DNA of 64,000 bases. It comes from Bedellia somnulentella. Its lineage: Eukaryota; Arthropoda; Insecta; Lepidoptera; Bedelliidae. The position numbers and the translations under genes were made by a program. Shown here one piece after another: positions 12,127 to 21,934 of the stretch. The notes under the pieces were generated by a model, which ran no database searches, was not told where the DNA came from, and worked only from the letters and a program-made list of their open reading frames with translations. The stretch spans positions 7,192,001 to 7,256,000 of the forward strand of contig OY755171.1 of NCBI GenBank assembly GCA_963576735.1. Direction: 5' to 3'. The stretch's first letter is position 1; each line of letters starts with the position of its first letter.

Positions 12127-12138
12127 GTACTTCCTTAC

Positions 12139-12538
12139 ATATAAACATAAACGTTCACGCCGTTTATCCCCGAAGGGGTTGGCAGAGGTACAAATACTTC
12201 TGAACTCACATGGCAGCGCCATCCAGTGTCCAGAGAAGATAACCACGTTTTGCTTGGACAGTGTTCTCACGTAATAGGGGCAGGCCTATCGCCGTTTTGT
12301 ACGAATACACTGTCACATGGCTAAGTACAACTTCAAATACGTAAAGTCACATGGCTAAGTACAACTTAGCCATGTGGGTTTCCTCAAGATGTTTTCCCTC
12401 GCCGTTAACAACCATGATAAATTAACCACACATATGACTTTAGAAAAGACAAATTGGTGTAGACCCGACCTGGGATTTGAACTCTAGCCCTACTATTTTT
12501 GGGCAGGTGTTCTACCCATTGGACTATCATGTCGTTTT
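12139..12538 (-). mobile_element. SINE-B, full-length tRNA-headed retroposon
   Basis: On the minus strand the element begins with a tRNA-like head: GATAGTCCAATGGGTAGAAC (A-box side) and GAGTTCAAATCCCAG (B-box side). It ends with CCCCTTCGGGGATAAACGG, then CGTGAACGTTTATG. A perfect 12-bp duplication GTACTTCCTTAC flanks it (12127-12138 and 12539-12550). An internal motif, CACATGGCTAAGTACAACTT, is present twice (12312 and 12346 regions), a small internal duplication. It is a tRNA-derived SINE. Confidence 0.92.
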
Positions 12539-12567
12539 GTACTTCCTTACGTTTTATAAAAATTCGC

Positions 12568-12808
12568 TGTGTAGTGTCTGCTTAGAATAGCACTACCTCA
12601 GTCCTTCCGGTGGGTGTACATAAAAAGGGACTAACGGTATGAGGGCTTTTAAGGCATTTTTAGGGCGATGTGGTTGGAGACCCATCACCAACAACCTTTA
12701 TTTTACCATCTTTCCCCACTCAACTTTCCAAAAGTGGCTGAGGAATGTCTAGTTCTTTAGCTCTGGATACCCTTTCTGGGCATTTATACCCGTGAGTATA
12801 TGTATAGA
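12568..12808 (+). repeat. SINE-A, near-full copy
   Basis: Starts GCTGTGTAGTGTCTGCTTAG and ends GTGAGTATATGTATAG with almost no TATG repeat left. It sits about 20 bp behind the SINE-B copy and its duplication. Confidence 0.88.
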
Positions 12809-12869
12809 ATAAGTATAGTATAGAAAAACTAATAGAAGCCTAACGTTCCGTTAGTTAATCGATTTCAAT

Positions 12870-12935
12870 GAGTTCAGATTCGGAATGAATTTAGAACGCC
12901 TGAATTCAGAAAAGTGTAATAAGCTCTTAAGGTCA
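12870..12935 (+). repeat. Right end of a MITE related to the one at 3516
   Basis: Contains GAATTCAG, AAAGTGTAATAAGCTCTTAA, closely matching the right end of the 3516-3704 element, including terminal TTAA. The left end is not evident. Confidence 0.5.
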
Positions 12936-13010
12936 AACGATGTTCGTAATTATAATGGATGAAAAAACATTGTATTTGTATGCAATAAAGTGTTTAATAA
13001 TAATAATAAT

Positions 13011-14774
13011 GGATGACCAAATTGATATAAGGCGAGGAATTTTCCAGGGCGATTGCCTGAGTCCAGTTTGGTTTTGCTTGGCCCTGAATCCTCTAAGTAC
13101 ACTCTTGGAGAATTCGGGTACAGGCTTTCAGTTTCGGAGAGGCGGACCACGCTTGCCTCATCTCCTCTACATGGATGCTCTGAAGCTTTACGCCCCCACG
13201 GCTGACAGATTGGCGGAGCTACTGACGATCACTAATGATTTCAGTGGTTCCGTCAAGATGGAGCTCGGGGTCGATAAGTGTGCGGTCGTTCATGTGGAGA
13301 AGGGGCATGTCGTGCACTCTGATGGTGTCGATGTCGGCACCAATCATTTGAGGGCACTCTCCGAGGCTGAAACATACCGGTATCTGGGCATGTCACAAAC
13401 CATCGGTGTGAAGGTGGCAGACGTGAAACAGGGTGTTTGCGAGGAGTTTTATGAACGCCTGAAAAGTGTGCTTAATAGCTACTTGTCAGGCGTTAATAAG
13501 ATCCGAGCCATTAACTCCTGGGTCATGCCTGTACTGATGTACACGTTTGGCGTGCTCAGATGGACTCAGTCCGAACTAGACGCTCTGGACAGACGAGTCC
13601 GCACGACGATGACCTCTCATCGAATGCATCATCCGAGGTCGTCGGTTATGAGATTGTATATCCCGCGGAAGTGTGGTGGTCGAGGCCTCTTGAGTGCCAA
13701 AACCATGCACAACCGCGAGGTATGCAACCTCAGAAACTATTTTTTGACGATGACGGAAGATAGTATTCGGGGAGAGGTGGTCGCTAGTGATAAAGGACTG
13801 ACTCCCTTATCGTTGGCCTCACAGGATTGGCGAAACCCGGAGGTACTTAGCACCTCTGATCGGGAGTCCGTATGGAAAGAGAAGGAGCTGCACGGGAGGT
13901 TTTACAAGGTACTTCACGAACCTTTCGTGGACCGTAAAGCCTCCCTGCATTGGCTGCGTTTCGGGGACCTGTTTGGGGAAACCGAAGGTTTTGTCTGTGC
14001 AATACAGGACCAGGTTATCAAGACGCGGAACTATCGGAGATACATCCTAAAGGACGGCACCACAGACATCTGTCGAGCATGTGGCCGTCCCGGAGAGTCA
14101 CTTAGGCATGTTATTTCCGGTTGTTCGGCTCTTGCTAACACTGAGTACTTGCACAGGTACAACCAAGCAGCCAAAATCCTGCATCAGGAGCTCGCTCTAA
14201 AATACGGACTCTTGCAACAGAGGCTGCCGTATTACAAGTATCTGCCGGAGCCAATCCTAGAAAACGACCGTGCCAAAATCTATTGGGACCGATCTGTTAT
14301 CACGGACAGGACAATTCTAGCGAATAAGCCTGATATCGTGGTATGGGATCGGTCGCAGTCGAGTGTGTTTCTAGTGGATGTCACTATCCCTCATGACGAG
14401 GGTCTCGTGAAAGCCGAAACCGAGAAGCGTCGGAAATATCTCGATCTGGCTCACGAGATCACCGACATGTGGGGTGTGACTTCGACAGAAATAATCCCAA
14501 TTGTTTTGTCCGCGAACGGGTTAATTCCAACCAGTCTCGCGACCAACTTGAGGCGGTTGGATTTCTGTGGCGTGTCGGTTCCAGCACAAATGCAGAAAGC
14601 GGTGCTGCTCGATACGGCTCGGATCGTCCGTCGGTTCTTGAACCTGACTCCCTGACCCCGACCGACTGTGCTTTTGTCGGGGAGTACCGCCTCTCCCATT
14701 TAAAATTTATATTTTCATTTTCGGCCATGGGAGAGGCGAGAAACAAAAATGTTTTCCGAAATAATAATAATAAC
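13011..14774 (+). mobile_element. 5'-truncated R4/Dong-type non-LTR retrotransposon in a TAA repeat
   Basis: The element starts directly after a (TAA)n run at about 12995-13010 and ends in another at about 14759-14774. The 3' UTR is about 110 bp long. TAA-repeat targeting is a known habit of Dong-like elements. The 5' part, including the N-terminal RT motifs, is missing. Confidence 0.75.
13012..14655 (+). pseudogene. RT/restriction-like endonuclease polyprotein, carboxy-terminal part
   Basis: An open frame of about 548 residues. It starts within the reverse transcriptase palm (RRGIFQGDCLSP), followed by LLYMDALKLYA, where the active-site pair should be MDD. It continues through the thumb to a CCHC finger (CRACGRPGESLRHVISGC) near 14070-14130 and a restriction-like endonuclease (PDIVVWD ... 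VDVTIPHDEG ... KRRKY) near 14320-14440. This domain order (RT, CCHC, REL endonuclease) identifies the R2/R4/HERO group. The second catalytic Asp codon at 13177-13179 is GCT (Ala), so this copy should lack polymerase activity although its frame is open. The ATG further upstream (12940) lies in flanking DNA and is not the element's start. Confidence 0.8.
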
Positions 14775-14825
14775 ACGAACATAGAACAACAAGAGTTTTG
14801 GCAGGTATTTATAGTATATTTTTTT

Positions 14826-14905
14826 GACTGCCTTTGTGGTCTCGCGGTTAAGCGCTTGGTTTCAAGTACGGAGGTCTCGGGTTCGATTCCCGGGGGGTGA
14901 TAACC
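14826..14905 (+). repeat. tRNA-like pol III promoter module at the LINE 5' end
   Basis: The sequence shows GTGGTCTCGCGGTTAAGCGC (A-box like) and GGGTTCGATTCCCGG (B-box), 35-40 bp apart, as in tRNA-derived SINE heads. It is followed at 14940-14985 by AACCCGCACTGG, then CCAGCGTGGTGG, which resembles the 3' tail of the LINE behind it (18110-18145). It may be a separate SINE or the LINE's own promoter. Confidence 0.65.
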
Positions 14906-14993
14906 TTACAAATTTAATTTGTAAGAATTAACCCAGTTTGGACCAACCCGCACTGGACCAGCGTGGTGGGCTTATGGTCCAAACCCCCCAACC

Positions 14994-17900
14994 ATGAGTG
15001 AACACACACAACCCTGGCCCCAAGTTCCCGGCGCCTCTAGCGATGACGCTGGCTTTGACGGTAGCCGGCCTAGTCGCGGAGGCAGGGGTGCTAAGAATCC
15101 CCGGGCGAGATCCTCCCGTCAGGCGACCATGGCAAATTCTAAAATGGACACCGAAATCTTAAACATTCTAACCTTCAATGTTTGCACTTTGATGGAAGAC
15201 GCCAAACTCATTGAGTTAGACAACGCGCTAAAAGACATTAAGTGGGATATTGTTGGTCTTTCATAAACTAGACGACTAGGAGAAGAGACTGTAGAGAGAG
15301 ACAATGGAATATTCTTTCACTTCGGAGTCACCAGCGGGTTGTATGGAGTAGGGTTTCTGGTGGCTAAGAAGTGGAAGGATAACATCATTGAATTCATCAG
15401 CTATTCGGATAGAGTCGCTGTTCTTAAATTTCGAGTGACGCAGACGCAAACCCTAACAGTGATCCAATGCTACGCTCCAACATCACGGAAGGACAACGAC
15501 GAAGAGGTAGAGGAATTCTATGATCTTGTAAACAAGGCATGCGATGAACACCGAGGCACTTAAAACATAGTCCTCGGTGATTTCAACGCAAAAGTCGGCG
15601 TAAGGCAAGACCTGGATAACGAAGACGTACTTGGACCACACGGGCTGGGAAGCCGTAACACACGTGGTACTCGGTTGATCCAGTTCGCTTTTGGACAGAG
15701 CCTCAAAATAAGCAACTCTTTTTTCTTTAAAAAACCTCAACGTCGCTGGACCTGGCGCTCTTTCGACGGAAAAACAAAGAACGAGATAGATTATGTGCTT
15801 ACTTTCGATCAATCTATAGTAAAAGATATAACTGTTTTAAATCAATTTAAATGCAGCTCTGATCATAGGGCTCTTCGTGCAAGGATATGCCTTAACACAA
15901 AAATTGCCCGCAAAAAAATATTTATTAAACAAATTAAAAAACATAGCCGCAATAACCTCGCTTTTAATGCTGATGCTTTTAATTTAGAACTATCAAACCA
16001 ATTTTCAAATCTCAACTTAGACTTGATGATGTAGATTCACATCTAAAAAACTTTCAAAACGCTAGTAAATATGCAAGCAGCAAAATCAAACAATCTGAAC
16101 CCTGCAAATACAAATTAAGTGCATCCACCAAAATACTGATAGACGAAAGAGAATCTATAGAAAAAGGCTCCAGAGAATATTACATTTTTGATAGAAAAGT
16201 TAAGCGTAATATCAGAAAAGACCTAAGAACATTTAATACTAATTTGGTGCAAACAGCGATACAGAATAACACCTCACTCCGAGTTGCCAAACAAGGACTC
16301 TCCAAAGGTAAAACCTGGATCACGAGGTTGACAGACGAGAATGGAAAACAACAAGGAAATAGAGACAAAATTATCGAAATTTGCACAAACTTTTATAAAA
16401 CACTTTATTCAAATATTTTAAAAACAGACCAAAACTTACAACACACTTGCCCCGATTCCATCCCCTCCTAACAGCCACCGAAGTCAATCTCGTTCTCAAA
16501 AACATGAAATACAACAAAAGCCCAGGTGAAGATGGAATAACGACTGAAGCCCTAAAATATGGAATACCAGTTTTACTACCACACATCACAAATATTTGCA
16601 ATACAATACTTTCGACAGGAAAACTCCCTCCAAAATTGTGCCATTCCAATATTGTTCTTATGCACAAAAAAGGCGATAAAAGTGACATTGGAAATTATCG
16701 ACCTATTAGCCTCATATCCCACATCTACAAAGTTTGTATTAAAATAATAGAGAACCGAATTGCTGGACAGCTTGACTCTCACCAGCCCCCAGAACAAGCT
16801 GGATTTCGTCCCAGCTTTTCCACTACAGATCACCTTCAAACACTAAACCAAATTATTGAGAAAAGTAACGAATTTAATAAGACCCTCTATCTGGTTTTGT
16901 TGACTATTCTAAAGCGTTCGATAGCATTATCCATTCATCCATTTTTTCGGTACTACATAACCATAATATCGACCCCACTTATATTAGCATTCTAGAAACA
17001 ATATACCGAAACAGTACAGCCAATATTAAATTACATTCAGCAGGCCCCTCATTTCCAATAGAGAGAGGAGTCAAACAAGGAGACCCGCTATCTCCGACCT
17101 GCACCCTTGAAGAAGTGTTCTAAAGATGGTGGCAGAAGACTCACAAACCTTCGCTTCGCCGATGATATTGTCCTGTTTGCCCCATCTGCACCCGAGCTCC
17201 AGCATATGTTACAGGAACTCAGTGACGCAAGCCTTGAAGTTGGACTGAAGATGAATTGGTCAAAGACCAAGCCATGACCAACAGCAGAAAACGTAGGGTC
17301 GAGGTAGATGGGCAGGAGATACAGTTTGTTGATGAGTACATTTACCTGGGCCAGATAGCTTCCTTCGAAAACAGGCAGGATAAAGAGATGGAAAGATTTA
17401 CCTGGGCCAGATAGCTTCCTTCGAAAACAGGCAGGACAAGGAGATCGAAAGACGGATTTCTAACGCCTGGAAGAGCTACTGGTCAATGAAGGAGCTAATG
17501 AAGGGTAGCCTCCCGCTAACACTCAAGCGCAAGCTCATCGACATGTGTATCCTGCCTATCCTAACTTACGGCGCTCAGACCTGTTCACTGACAGAACTTC
17601 AGAAGTCCAAACTCAAGGTTTGCCAGCGAGCAATGGAGCGCAGCATTCTCAGTGTTCGCAGGTCTGACCGCGTAAGGAACACCACACTGCGCTCCTTAAA
17701 TGGCATTGCTGATGTGGGTGCACAAACCGCCAAGCTAAAGTGGAACTGGGCCGGTCACATAAGTCGTATGCACCCAGACAGATGGGCGAAGATCGCCACA
17801 GACTGGGTGCCACAAGACGGTTACCGGCGTAGGGGCTGGCCTCGGCGGAGATGGCGGGACGATCTAGATAAGTTTTTGCCGGGGTGGCCGGAGGTGGCAC

Positions 17901-18240
17901 AGAGCCGGGACGTGTGGACTCAACAGAGGGAGGATTTTGCCCAGCTGTGGGACACTATAGTAAAGGCTACATAAAAAAAAACCAGTTTGGAAGGATATTG
18001 CAGGCTTGAATAACCTGATTATCCGAAAATTAAGATGATTCCGAGCTTCGGAGGGCACGTTAAGCCGTCGGTCCCGGCTACTATTACGGTTACTATTCGT
18101 TAGTCTGCCAACCCGCAATTGGCCAGCGTGGTGGACTATGGCCAAATCGCCCTATATAGGGTAGGCTCGAGCCCCTTGGTGGGGACATATATGGATATGT
18201 GAGGATGATAGTATTTTACCGACTCGCTGCAGACGCGGTG
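14994..18240 (+). mobile_element. RTE-type LINE, near full-length but inactivated
   Basis: Frames from 14994 onward read as one protein after correcting nonsense and frameshift changes. The order is an N-terminal tail, an APE endonuclease (NILTFNVCTL, IVLGDFNAKVG, SSDHRALRA), then reverse transcriptase (NYRPISLISH, GVKQGDPLSP, LRFADDIVLFA) and a carboxy region ending WDTIVKAT at 17974. Stops occur at 15264 and 15561, and frameshifts near 16470, 16890 and 17275. A 56-bp tandem duplication occurs at 17341-17452. The 3' tail 17975-18240 has the TTGCAGGC ... GAAAATTAAGATGATTCCG ... GGCCAGCGTGGTGG arrangement common in lepidopteran RTE/SINE tails. The copy is dead but retains most domains. Confidence 0.85.
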
Positions 18241-18259
18241 ATAAATCATAACAGATAAC

Positions 18260-18540
18260 GATTTTGTTTTCTTATCACTCCAAATAAATTAAATATAAAT
18301 TATAAAAATGAGTGAAATCTATAACTTGAATTAATTCTAATAAATAAAGGATATAAAGGATAAATAAACACAGGCGGGGATCGAACCCGTGACCTCCGGG
18401 TATAAGCCCCCGTTGCTCTACCAATTGAGCTACAGTGTCAATAGCTTCCAGTCCGAAATTCTTCTATCCTTCGTTTCTTTTACACTTTTAAGTAGTGTTT
18501 GTGTTACCTACCTCCGAATTTTTTAACCAATTTCAAAAAA
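18260..18540 (-). repeat. Family C tRNA-like retroposon
   Basis: On the minus strand a tRNA-like module (about 18370-18441) shows TGTAGCTCAATTGGTAGAGC and GGGTTCGATCCCCGCC. It is preceded by the family head (GAAGGATAGAAGAATTTCG) and followed by AT-rich TTTATTTATTAG. The anticodon loop has eight bases, so it is not a normal tRNA. Confidence 0.7.
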
Positions 18541-18594
18541 AGGAGTGTTTTCAATTCGACCGTATATTTTTTTTAATTTATTTTTATAAATAGA

Positions 18595-18690
18595 ATATAC
18601 ACATATATTTTCGACTATAAATCCCTAGAAGGGGTAGCCAGAGCTTCGGAATAAGAAATTCGTTCGCCACTTTTGGAACTTGTGTTGGGA
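18595..18690 (-). repeat. SINE-A 3'-end fragment
   Basis: Minus-oriented 3' quarter (CGACTATAAATCCCTAGAAG to TGTGTTGGGATAAACATAAA). It is cut by, or fused to, the SINE-B copy that follows. Confidence 0.75.
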
Positions 18691-18902
18691 TAAACATAAA
18701 CATAAACGTTCACGCCGAATATCCCCGAAGGGGTTGGCAGAGGTCTGAACATCACGTGACTTTGTCACCTGATTCAGAGTACCCACGTTTTGCATGGACA
18801 GTGTACTCACGTGATAGGGGGCAGGCCTATCGCCGTTTTGTACGAATACACTGTCACATGACTAAGTACAAACTCAGCCATGTGGGTTTCCTCACGATGT
18901 TT
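18691..18902 (-). repeat. SINE-B, 5'-truncated copy
   Basis: Carries the CATAAACATAAACGTTCACG tail and the body up to TTCCTCACGATGTTT. The tRNA-like head is missing, so this is a truncated retroposition product. Confidence 0.88.
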
Positions 18903-18906
18903 GAGT

Positions 18907-18951
18907 TTGCAAATAAACATTTAGTGAAAGAAAGTCATAAAGTAATAAAAT
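18907..18951 (-). repeat. 45-bp repeat, inverted copy of 21709-21752
   Basis: TTGCAAATAAACATTTAGTG and the following bases to AATAAAAT are the reverse complement of the segment just right of the piggyBac element. The pair therefore brackets piggyBac in opposite directions. Confidence 0.85.
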
Positions 18952-18953
18952 CT

Positions 18954-19009
18954 TTAAGTATTAGTAATAATCCCCACATGAGGTTTTCATGAACAAAAAG
19001 ATTTGAATT
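18954..19009 (+). mobile_element. Family C tail fragment with 14-bp duplication
   Basis: A 56-bp insertion ending CATGAACAAAAAGATTTGAA. It is flanked by AAGTAATAAAATCT at 18940-18953 and 19010-19023. It ends at nearly the same point as the copy at 49089-49525, showing that this is the true 3' end of family C and that the copy is strongly 5'-truncated. Confidence 0.8.
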
Positions 19010-19448
19010 AAGTAATAAAATCTGTCTCGCTCGTGTTACCGAGGCGCCCCGCCCCGCAGCCGCCATTTCCTATTATTAACCCTTAATAACCTAGAGTTTC
19101 AATTTTGATACTAATATTTTAAACCGAATATTCACATTACTATTAGTTTTTTTTTATATGTTGGCTGTATGTATTTTACTGTTGTATAATATTCTATCCA
19201 ACGAAATTAAAAAAAAAAACAAATGTCATTATTGTTTTATTTTATCTGTGACATATTAATTACTTGCGCGGCAAAGTGAACAAGTAAACAGATTTTACCA
19301 AAAGTTTTGTTGAATATAAATTTGATATATTTTCTTTTTCTGAAGAATATAAATACTTTTGAGGTAAGTGAATACATTATTTTCGCTATGATATAATTAT
19401 TTTTAGCAAATGCATGTTTTACTTGAAGAAATTAGTGCTTTTTTTTTG

Positions 19449-19474
19449 GTATCAATATTGATACTTCAGGCATT
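19449..19474 (+). repeat. piggyBac left subterminal inverted repeat
   Basis: Contains GTATCAATATTGATAC, a perfect 16-bp palindrome, then TTCAGGCAT. It matches the reverse complement of 21512-21538. Similar asymmetric internal repeats are known as transposase-binding regions in the classical piggyBac. Confidence 0.75.
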
Positions 19475-19604
19475 CCGCCCTACATAAAACCTACCTACTA
19501 ACTCTTTAGCTATAAAACTTTTTGAACTTTTGTTTCATATTTTTTCTGCATAGCTTGGTGTGGGGATTACTTTTGTTTTTATTTATTATAGAAATTTATC
19601 CAAA

Positions 19605-21485
19605 ATGCGGCCAGAAGAGATTGAGAACATATTGAAGCGGTTAGAAAATGGTGCAATTTCGGAAGACGATTCCACTGACAATGAAGATGACATAGACTAT
19701 TATTCGAGCCAAAGAGATCGTCTGATGGAGCTAGATGATGAAGAGGATGTAGGTAATTTTCCCACTGACCCAAACTTGGATGCAGATCCGCCTGCAGCAA
19801 ACGTAGATACCGACATGCAACATAATTTAGAGACTGTTGAACGAAACCCAACTCCTACAACCAGCAGCCAGAACAACCTGCAAACTGCAACTTTCAACTC
19901 TAGAAACTTAGTGTGGAGAGTAAAAAATATGGATTTAGTCCAAAATGCTTTCCAGTTTGCTGGAAATACTGAGTATTCACAAGAAATTATGAACTTAGAC
20001 ACTCCATTTCAGTTTTTTTCTTATTTTTTCGGTGAAGACATTTTGAGATTTCTAGTGGACGAGTCAAATAAATATGCCTTCCAAAAGAATCCCAACTTTA
20101 CAGAACCTGTAACTGTCTTAGAATTACGTAAATTTATTGGAATTCTTATTTTTACTAGTGTATATCATTATCCTAGTGTCCGGTCATACTGGTCAAACAT
20201 TACAAAGTTTGAACCCATAGTACAAACAATGAATCGCAACAGATTTGATAAAATTAGAGAAATTTTTCACATGAATGACGACTCTAAACATTTGCCCATT
20301 GATCACCCCCAGCACGACCGACTGCATAAAGTAAGACCAGTGATAGACTATTTGAACAAGAAATTTATTACTTTACCATTTGAGCATCGTCTATCACTAG
20401 ACGAGCAGATGTGTTCCACAAAAATGAAACATTTTATGAAACAATATTTACCCAACAAGCCCCATAAGTGGGGATTCAAATTATACGTGTTATGCTCTCT
20501 GTCTGGTTATGCCTACAGTTTTGAGATTTACTCGGGAGCTAAGGACATGGACCGTTTACCTGGCGAACCAGACCTCGGAGCTGTGTCGAATACAGTTATT
20601 CGATTGCTACGACCAGTACCAAGGCATGTCAATCATATAATTTATTTTGACAATTTTTATACGAATATTCCTCTGGTACATTACTTGACCAACGAAGGTA
20701 TTTATTGTCTTGGAACAGTACAGAGAAACAGGCTTGGAAAGTCGTGCAAGTTGCCGGAGAAACGGGAGATTATGAAATCCAACGTACCCAGAGGAACATA
20801 TCACGAAAATGTTGCCTCTCACGAAGGCCTAGAATTGTCGGCCACAAGTTGGAAAGACAACAAACAGGTATTATTACTATCCACGTATGTTGGCGCTGAA
20901 CCAGCGGATACTATAACCCGCTACGAAAAAAAACTAAAGGCCAATATTCAAATATCATGTCCTCGGGTTGTAAAAGAATATAATGCACACATGGGCGGCG
21001 TTGATTTGATGGATAGCTTCATTGGTCGATATCGCATCCGCATAAAGTCGAGAAAGTGGACAACGAGGCTCTTCTACCACTTGTTAGACATGGCTGTCAT
21101 CAATGCTTGGGTACTGTACAAAAAGGTAAACACAAGGAAAGGAAAACTTCAGAAGAATATTATGAAGTTAGCAGATTTTAGAACTGAGCTTGCCGATACT
21201 TTATGTAGATATCAAAGTCACTCAAAAAATAAAAGGGGCAGACCCAGTACCAACAGTCAACAAGACAATACAGTACCCTCTAAAAAACCCCGGACAGGTG
21301 CACAAGTACTACCCCCAACTGACGTGCGTTCCGATTGTATTGGCCATGAAAAAATATTTATGGAGTCTAGGAATAAATGTAAATTTAGTAATTGTAGGAA
21401 ACTTACCTCCTGGTTCTGTAAAAAATGCAAAGTATCGTTATGCGATAATAAAAACAATCGATGTTTCGCATTATTTCATGCATAG
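19605..21485 (+). CDS. piggyBac transposase
   Basis: A 626-residue ORF starting at the ATG of MRPEEIEN; the frame is open further upstream but only from a GTG. It has an acidic N-terminus (residues about 10-75) and then the DDE/D-type catalytic core, with Asp in SLDEQM, Asp in YFDNFYTN and Asp in MGGVDLMDSF. A basic KKPR/KRGRPS stretch follows. It ends with a Cys-rich zinc-binding tail (CKFSNC, WFCKKC, CDNKNNRCF). Cut-and-paste transposases of this family excise at TTAA without footprints. No stop or frameshift breaks the reading frame. An AG at 19592, after a T-rich stretch, could be a splice acceptor in the 5' UTR. The copy could be active, or recently so. Confidence 0.94.
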   Translation: MRPEEIENILKRLENGAISEDDSTDNEDDIDYYSSQRDRLMELDDEEDVGNFPTDPNLDADPPAANVDTDMQHNLETVERNPTPTTSSQNNLQTATFNSRNLVWRVKNMDLVQNAFQFAGNTEYSQEIMNLDTPFQFFSYFFGEDILRFLVDESNKYAFQKNPNFTEPVTVLELRKFIGILIFTSVYHYPSVRSYWSNITKFEPIVQTMNRNRFDKIREIFHMNDDSKHLPIDHPQHDRLHKVRPVIDYLNKKFITLPFEHRLSLDEQMCSTKMKHFMKQYLPNKPHKWGFKLYVLCSLSGYAYSFEIYSGAKDMDRLPGEPDLGAVSNTVIRLLRPVPRHVNHIIYFDNFYTNIPLVHYLTNEGIYCLGTVQRNRLGKSCKLPEKREIMKSNVPRGTYHENVASHEGLELSATSWKDNKQVLLLSTYVGAEPADTITRYEKKLKANIQISCPRVVKEYNAHMGGVDLMDSFIGRYRIRIKSRKWTTRLFYHLLDMAVINAWVLYKKVNTRKGKLQKNIMKLADFRTELADTLCRYQSHSKNKRGRPSTNSQQDNTVPSKKPRTGAQVLPPTDVRSDCIGHEKIFMESRNKCKFSNCRKLTSWFCKKCKVSLCDNKNNRCFALFHA

Positions 21486-21511
21486 GTCATTTAAGATTTT
21501 TTTATGGCCAT

Positions 21512-21538
21512 AATGCCCGAAGTATCAAAATTGATACC
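21512..21538 (-). repeat. piggyBac right subterminal inverted repeat
   Basis: ATGCCCGAAGTATCAAAATT then GATACCTG is the partner of the left subterminal repeat, with a near-palindromic core. It is about 130 bp from the right end, while the left one is about 370 bp from the left end. Confidence 0.75.
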
Positions 21539-21708
21539 TGTTTTTTTTTAAAAATAAATATGTAAAATAAATATTGTGATTTATTTAGCTATTTTTCCCT
21601 TCATCTAGGCCCTCAAGCAAATACAGTAATATTTAAAAAAGAAGACTCGCGTAAATCAGGCTACTAAGGGTTAAGCGGCCAGTACACAATGGCCGACGAT
21701 GGCCATCG

Positions 21709-21752
21709 TATTTTATTACTTTATGACTTTCTTTCACTAAATGTTTATTTGC
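21709..21752 (+). repeat. 45-bp repeat, partner of 18907-18951
   Basis: ATTTTATTACTTTATGACTT and the following bases lie inside the inverted-repeat element. The reverse complement is found on the other side of piggyBac. Confidence 0.8.
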
Positions 21753-21883
21753 AAAATTGCAAATATGGTCAAGGACAAAATCGTCGACAAGGCCAGTTGC
21801 GTACGAGTATTACATCTGTTCTGTTCGTAGATTTTTGCTTGTAATATTGACAGTGTCGTTGCCGATGTCGATATTCTTTTCTG

Positions 21884-21934
21884 CTATGTGTCGGCTTAGA
21901 ATAATAGCACTACCTACCCCATTTCTTACCGTTA
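21884..21934 (+). repeat. SINE-A 5'-end scrap
   Basis: ATGTGTCGGCTTAGAATAAT ... CCCCATTTCTTACCGT corresponds to the first 45 bp of SINE-A only. Confidence 0.6.

Larger units (their letters stand above)
19080..21670 (+). mobile_element. piggyBac-superfamily transposon, apparently complete
   Basis: TTAA target-site copies lie at 19076-19079 and 21671-21674. The 2591-bp element has imperfect terminal inverted repeats, CCCTTAATAACCT on the left and CCCTTAGTAGCCT read from the right (11 of 13 match). Subterminal inverted repeats lie at 19449-19474 and 21512-21538. One intact transposase ORF sits between them. All the parts expected of an autonomous element are present. Confidence 0.93.

Noticed and set aside
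12940..13010. N-terminal ATG extension of the R4/Dong-like ORF
   Set aside because: This part is flanking DNA plus the TAA microsatellite (IIII run) and has no RT similarity; the element begins after it.
14459..14782. Minus ORFs over the R4/Dong-like 3' end
   Set aside because: Shadow frames of the REL endonuclease and its 3' UTR.
18370..18441. Apparent tRNA gene on the minus strand
   Set aside because: The anticodon loop is eight bases and the module is embedded in family C sequence that is repeated at 25.9 and 49.4 kb, so it is a retroposon head.
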